A DNA stretch of 64,000 nucleotides, from positions 61,890,228 to 61,954,227 of the forward strand of contig OX638369.1 in assembly GCA_951812925.1 (NCBI GenBank), given 5' to 3'. Shown piece by piece: positions 61,601-64,000 of this stretch. Position 1 is the stretch's first letter, and every line of letters starts with the position of its first letter. The stretch comes from Calliopum simillimum. Taxonomy: Eukaryota; Arthropoda; Insecta; Diptera; Lauxaniidae. The notes beneath the pieces were generated by a model that ran no database searches, was not told the DNA's origin, and was given only the letters and a program-made list of their open reading frames with translations. The position numbers were made by a program, and so were the translations under genes.

Positions 61601-61754
61601 CTGCTCCGCTATCAATGAGAAAGTTAAGCTTATTATCTGTGTCATAGATGAATAGACGACGTGTTAGTGTGGTTAGAGTTCCATCATCAGCCGTCGCGAT
61701 GATGGAATATTTTAGTTTGTCGATTCCTGAGAAGTGTTGTGTGTATATGAACAT
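58647..61754 (-). CDS. pol: pol polyprotein: protease, RT, RNase H, integrase
   Basis: 1,035 codons without a break. Protease active site DSG at residues 48-50. Reverse transcriptase about 200-385, with [13 protein letters not shown] and YLDD at 346-349. RNase H with acidic residues D500, E541, D566 and D610. Integrase zinc finger H689, H693, C723, C726; core D755, D814 and E850 (D-D-35-E). A C-terminal GPF motif ([13 protein letters not shown]) follows. Its frame is -1 relative to gag and overlaps it by 43 nt, so it is probably made as a Gag-Pol fusion by -1 frameshifting; no classical slippery heptamer is obvious. All catalytic residues are present, so the copy could be active. Confidence 0.93.
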   Translation of the reverse strand: MFIYTQHFSGIDKLKYSIIATADDGTLTTLTRRLFIYDTDNKLNFLIDSGAEVSVLPASKFKSDKRNSDLILTAANGSTISTYGKKLLTINLKLRRYFPFTFIIADISKPIIGADFLTKYGLLIDLKNRSLIDPLTSLTVNTISAYSEIALPKLFSVENKYTRLLKNYPSLTAEPDYNTPVKHTTEHHITTEGQLPYSKPRRLDLIKTKIAKKEFDFLVKTGICRPSNSMTASPLHLVPKKDANDWRPCGDYRRLNTITVPDRYPLPHIHDLSIDLHNKNIFSKLDPVRAYHQIPMAHKDIHKTAITTPFGMFEFLRMPFGLRNSAQTFQRFIHEVLLGLDFIFVYLDDILIASEHEKQHMKHLTQVFDRLTQFGLNIKPSKCIFGVDNINFLSYNISKLGIQPSTEKVECIRNYTKPTTVKQMQKFIGMINYYHRCIPKLAHMLSPIYEMVTSASKTKNKQLEWTEIAETSFITIKDTFAKKVLLNHFNSKAKLSIAVDASNTAIGGVLHQEYNNTIEPLTFFSKKLTQPETKYSAFDRELLAIYLTIKHFRHYLEGRQFTVFTDHKPLTYALHSKTERSPRQTRHLEYIAQFTINIQHIKGSENTVADALSRHEIEAFKTSDINLRTLYHSQMVDSELKDIVNKQLYKLEQIDIPFLNIKIWCELTTTVTRPYIPHELRKTIFAQLHDISHPGTRATRRLINHRYFWPNMNTDINQWSKECINCQKSKVHKHTKTTPHKINIPLGRFEHIHIDLVGPLPPSHGYRYLLTVIDRNTRWPEAFPLKDKETDTIVETLLREYISRFGVPIEITTDRGSQFTSNTFTEFIKYLGSHQITTTSYHPQANGIIERFHRTLKASILASANSQNWYRELPIILLGLRNSVKEDLKASPAEMVFGQTLKLPHELVIRNPQTFDPTDVLFKLKESVNNATSRISHHTNTATHHVPESLRNCKFVFVRFDGIRQSLQNPYEGPFEVLERTPKYFTIQKHNKIQNISTDRLKAAFIDTDTILNNTHTQSKVKRVRFNLFNIQTFN

Positions 61755-62677
61755 GGTTGTTCACATTTCCTAGCTTCATTTCCAAACTTAAAGTGATATC
61801 TACATAGCCAGTTAGAAGGTCGTGGACGAGAATTTCTTCGACTTGTTGCTCTGTTTCTAGAGTTTGACCTCTCTCTAGAGACACGTCTAGAGTAATTACT
61901 TCGTGATGAGTGTAAATGATTGTTGTGTTTCAGCTCATTTACTTCAATCGTGAGTTTATTGAAACACTCTAGTATTTTTGTTGTGGTATTTGTGAAGTTT
62001 GTTATTAGTGTTTCGAGGTGTGCGTTTGTTTGATTTGTATTATGTGTGCTTGTGAAAGATTTTATAGATGATACCTCGGTATCAGTCATTGCTTCCCAAA
62101 GCTTATCCGCTAAGCTGAGTATATCTGTTAAGTCAGTTAAATTCGAACCAGTTAAAGCTACATTGAGAGATTTGGGTAGCTTGCGGACCCATAGCTTCTT
62201 AAGAAAGTCTGAATCAACTGAAGTACCTGCAAGTAATTCGAGTGAGCGGTAGAATTGTGATGGCTTTCGGTCACCAATCTCTTTGTCTGACAGTATTCGG
62301 TCCAATCGCTTACTTTCACTCAAGGAATGCCTGTCGATCAAGATTCGTTTTAGCCCATCATATAAGTTTGTGGAAGGAGGTTTCTGAATAAAATCGAGTA
62401 CAGTTATGATAACTTCTTGTGGAAGAGAAGTTATTGTATGCTCGTACTTAGTTCTATCCTGAGTTATGCCTTTATTTTGAAATTGTATTTCGGCGTGAAT
62501 GAACCACGCCTCTGGACAATTGGTCCAAAATGACGGAAGTTTAATTGACGTCGCGGAAATCTCATGAGAAAATGTAGTGTCAAATGGGTTTGAATTTGTG
62601 TCGGGTTGTAGGTCTATCAAATGAGTTCGATCCATTTGAGAAGGAACTCCTCCGTTACGCGGTGGACTTCGGATCAT
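61712..62677 (-). CDS. gag: gag, 321 aa with CHCC zinc motif
   Basis: Starts [20 protein letters not shown]. The middle has capsid-like features ([33 protein letters not shown]) common to arthropod gypsy-type Gag. The C-terminus is basic ([18 protein letters not shown]) and ends in [18 protein letters not shown], a Cys-His-Cys-Cys knuckle instead of CCHC. Stop at 61712-61714. It forms the particle and binds RNA. Confidence 0.88.
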   Translation of the reverse strand: MIRSPPRNGGVPSQMDRTHLIDLQPDTNSNPFDTTFSHEISATSIKLPSFWTNCPEAWFIHAEIQFQNKGITQDRTKYEHTITSLPQEVIITVLDFIQKPPSTNLYDGLKRILIDRHSLSESKRLDRILSDKEIGDRKPSQFYRSLELLAGTSVDSDFLKKLWVRKLPKSLNVALTGSNLTDLTDILSLADKLWEAMTDTEVSSIKSFTSTHNTNQTNAHLETLITNFTNTTTKILECFNKLTIEVNELKHNNHLHSSRSNYSRRVSRERSNSRNRATSRRNSRPRPSNWLCRYHFKFGNEARKCEQPCSYTHNTSQESTN

Positions 62678-62869
62678 ATAAGTTAGGAGGAATACGTGTA
62701 GGTATGTGGATAGTGTAATGTCTAAGGTAATATTATAATAAGTTCAAACTTATTATAATATTATCGAATATTCTTAAAAAGATTAAAAAATCCTGAAAAA
62801 TTAGATAAAATTAATTGTTTTTTTGTTAGTATGTGTACTTATCTTAATTATTATAATACTGGGGATCAT

Positions 62870-63212
62870 TAATGGTCATTCATTCGGTGTTGATGCAGGA
62901 AAGTATTAATTTATTATGATTGCATTTGTATTTGGGAATCATTCATTCGGTTTGATGCAGGAAAGTATTAGTTCATTAAATTTGCATTGCTGGATCAGGG
63001 GCAGTATCGTTGAGGCAAGATTTTTGAGAAAAGAAAATCTTTAAAATAGACTTGGTGAAGCAGGATCTTTTTGATTGAAATGTTTTCCGTTGAGATAAAA
63101 TCGTCAGGGTTGAAATGTTGTTCGTTGAGGCAGGATTTTCGGGATTGAATTATTGTTAGTTGAGGCAGGATTTTTGGGATTGAATTATTGTTCGTTGAGG
63201 TAGGATCGCCAG
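62870..63212 (-). repeat. Leader with direct repeats in the retrotransposon
   Basis: Between gag and the 5' LTR. GATGCAGGAAAGTATTA occurs twice (about 62892 and 62953), and TTTTTGGGATTGAATTATTG occurs twice (about 63169), with degraded relatives GTTGAGGCAGGATTTT upstream. It may hold the packaging region. Confidence 0.65.
63198..63211 (-). promoter_or_regulatory. Primer binding site
   Basis: On the minus strand, one base after the 5' LTR: TGGCGATCCTACC, a TGG-starting sequence complementary to a tRNA 3' end (CCA). The tRNA is not identified. Confidence 0.6.
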
Positions 63213-63441
63213 TGTAGGTGTTCCGTATATTTAAATTATTTATTTAAGAGCGCCAGATATTTTATTTAAAATATTTATTTTTTGTATAATTTAATTTTTG
63301 CTGCTAACAACTGAATTATTTTATTCGAATGAATTTATACAATTTGAATTTTCAATTTTTGAAATTTATATAAAAACTTTTAAAACAATTTTATAAAATT
63401 AATAGTACAGTAAAATTAAGTGTAGTGTGTGTTGCACTACA
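63213..63441 (-). repeat. 5' LTR (right side)
   Basis: 229 bp, same as 58406-58634 apart from one base. It carries the promoter for transcription leftward. Confidence 0.92.
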
Positions 63442-63445
63442 TATA

Positions 63446-64000
63446 TAATAAAAATGTTGTTTTTTTGTTACAAAAACAAAAAAATCATTCTAATTGACGA
63501 GGGACACTATATATGTATGAACTGGCGAAGCTATGGGGATCGATGGGGGCTACCGCCCCAGGTGGCACTTTAAGGAGGTCGCAAAGTTCAAGGGGCCGCA
63601 AAATGAGTTCTTAAAATATAGATATTGTGCTTTTTTTTTTGGCCACACGAAGTGGGCTCCGGGAGGCAAATATATTCGATGGGCCACTTGTATACTACTT
63701 TTTCTGCATTAAACTTGTGCTTCAGATGTGCAATCAGAATATTGGCACTCCGTCTATCAGTGAGAGTTAAAAATTTACTTGTGAAAACTATGGTTTTGCA
63801 TCGTCTTTTTTCAGGCACAATGCAAGTCCTCTAGGAACGGGAGCTTATGCCACATCTATATTTTTAAATGAACACAGTGTTTGTGAGACCTGAATCCAAA
63901 ATTTTGGTGATTTTAACTCCTTACATCAGTTTCCTGTCTTGATTATTAGTCCGTATAAGACGTGGGACTATCTCCAGCGATTCCATTTGAAGTCTTTGCC
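63446..64000. other. Right end of the window, no gene recognised
   Basis: Short ORFs on both strands overlap here but none has recognisable residues. A GC-richer phrase near 63545-63600 (TACCGCCCCAGGTGGCACTT) looks repeat-like. Confidence 0.4.

Larger units (their letters stand above)
58406..63441 (-). mobile_element. Complete Ty3/gypsy LTR retrotransposon, CsRn1-like
   Basis: 5,036 bp with 229-bp LTRs differing by one base that I can see, TATA direct repeats outside (58402-58405, 63442-63445), a PBS-like TGG sequence, a purine tract, gag and pol all in place. No envelope gene. A CHCC zinc motif in Gag is the mark of the CsRn1 clade. Likely a very recent insertion downstream of transporter copy B. 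Confidence 0.9.

Noticed and set aside
63588..63834. Overlapping ORFs at the right edge
   Set aside because: Short, on both strands, without recognisable motifs.

Overview
The window is a TE-packed stretch of an insect nuclear genome. AT-rich introns, mariner, piggyBac, Helitron and Ty3/gypsy insertions and an INE-1/DINE-1-like repeat (about 9935-10270) point to a higher fly (Diptera, Brachycera), perhaps a tephritid-type acalyptrate. The species call is inference; no mitochondrial or rRNA marker is present.

The only host genes I can support are two tandem, same-strand copies of one multi-exon gene for a 12-helix major facilitator superfamily (MFS) transporter of the SV2-like (synaptic vesicle glycoprotein 2-like) insect family. 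Copy A runs from 3876 to 29335 and copy B from 33603 to at least 56621. Nine internal exons are recovered in both copies with identical lengths (234, 163, 179, 182, 170, 148, 112, 160 and 128 nt), matching intron phases and no internal stop. The ATG-bearing first exon is not certain for either copy; a micro-exon at 33264-33270 is a candidate for copy B. The last exon of copy A is at 29280-29335; copy B has only a weak candidate at 56829-56878.

Everything else is repeats and mobile DNA, mostly inside the introns. In order: a Helitron helicase relic (1-958); a decayed mariner (2172-2917); a hAT-type MITE with a perfect 8-bp target duplication (3116-3485); foldback elements (7077-7980, 8092-9010, 14497-18058, 18084-18682, 26817-27525, 31745-32773, 36320-37704, 57367-57777); a LINE fragment nested in a CCC-ended element (10708-12716); two non-autonomous Helitrons with 128-bp tandem repeats (16850-17859, 53801-55051); a 39-bp minisatellite (19729-20955); a piggyBac relic inside another transposase-like ORF (21775-24439); a Tc1/mariner-type relic (38308-39386); a young internally deleted mariner with an intact 231-codon ORF, nested in a CACAGGG-ended element (40542-41454 in 40187-42177); a DDE transposon with roughly 350-bp terminal inverted repeats beginning CACAGTG (50954-55407); and a nearly pristine CsRn1-like Ty3/gypsy retrotransposon (58406-63441).

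The least familiar pattern is a set of AT-rich elements with recurrent ends (TACAC..CAAAAA or CCC...CAAA), arms filled with one short motif per element in both orientations, and in four cases a tRNA-like core with Pol III A/B boxes followed by a T-run (6152-6218, 44411-44480, 49736-49806, 57978-58055). Comparing the two paralogous genes supplies empty sites that date and delimit several insertions.
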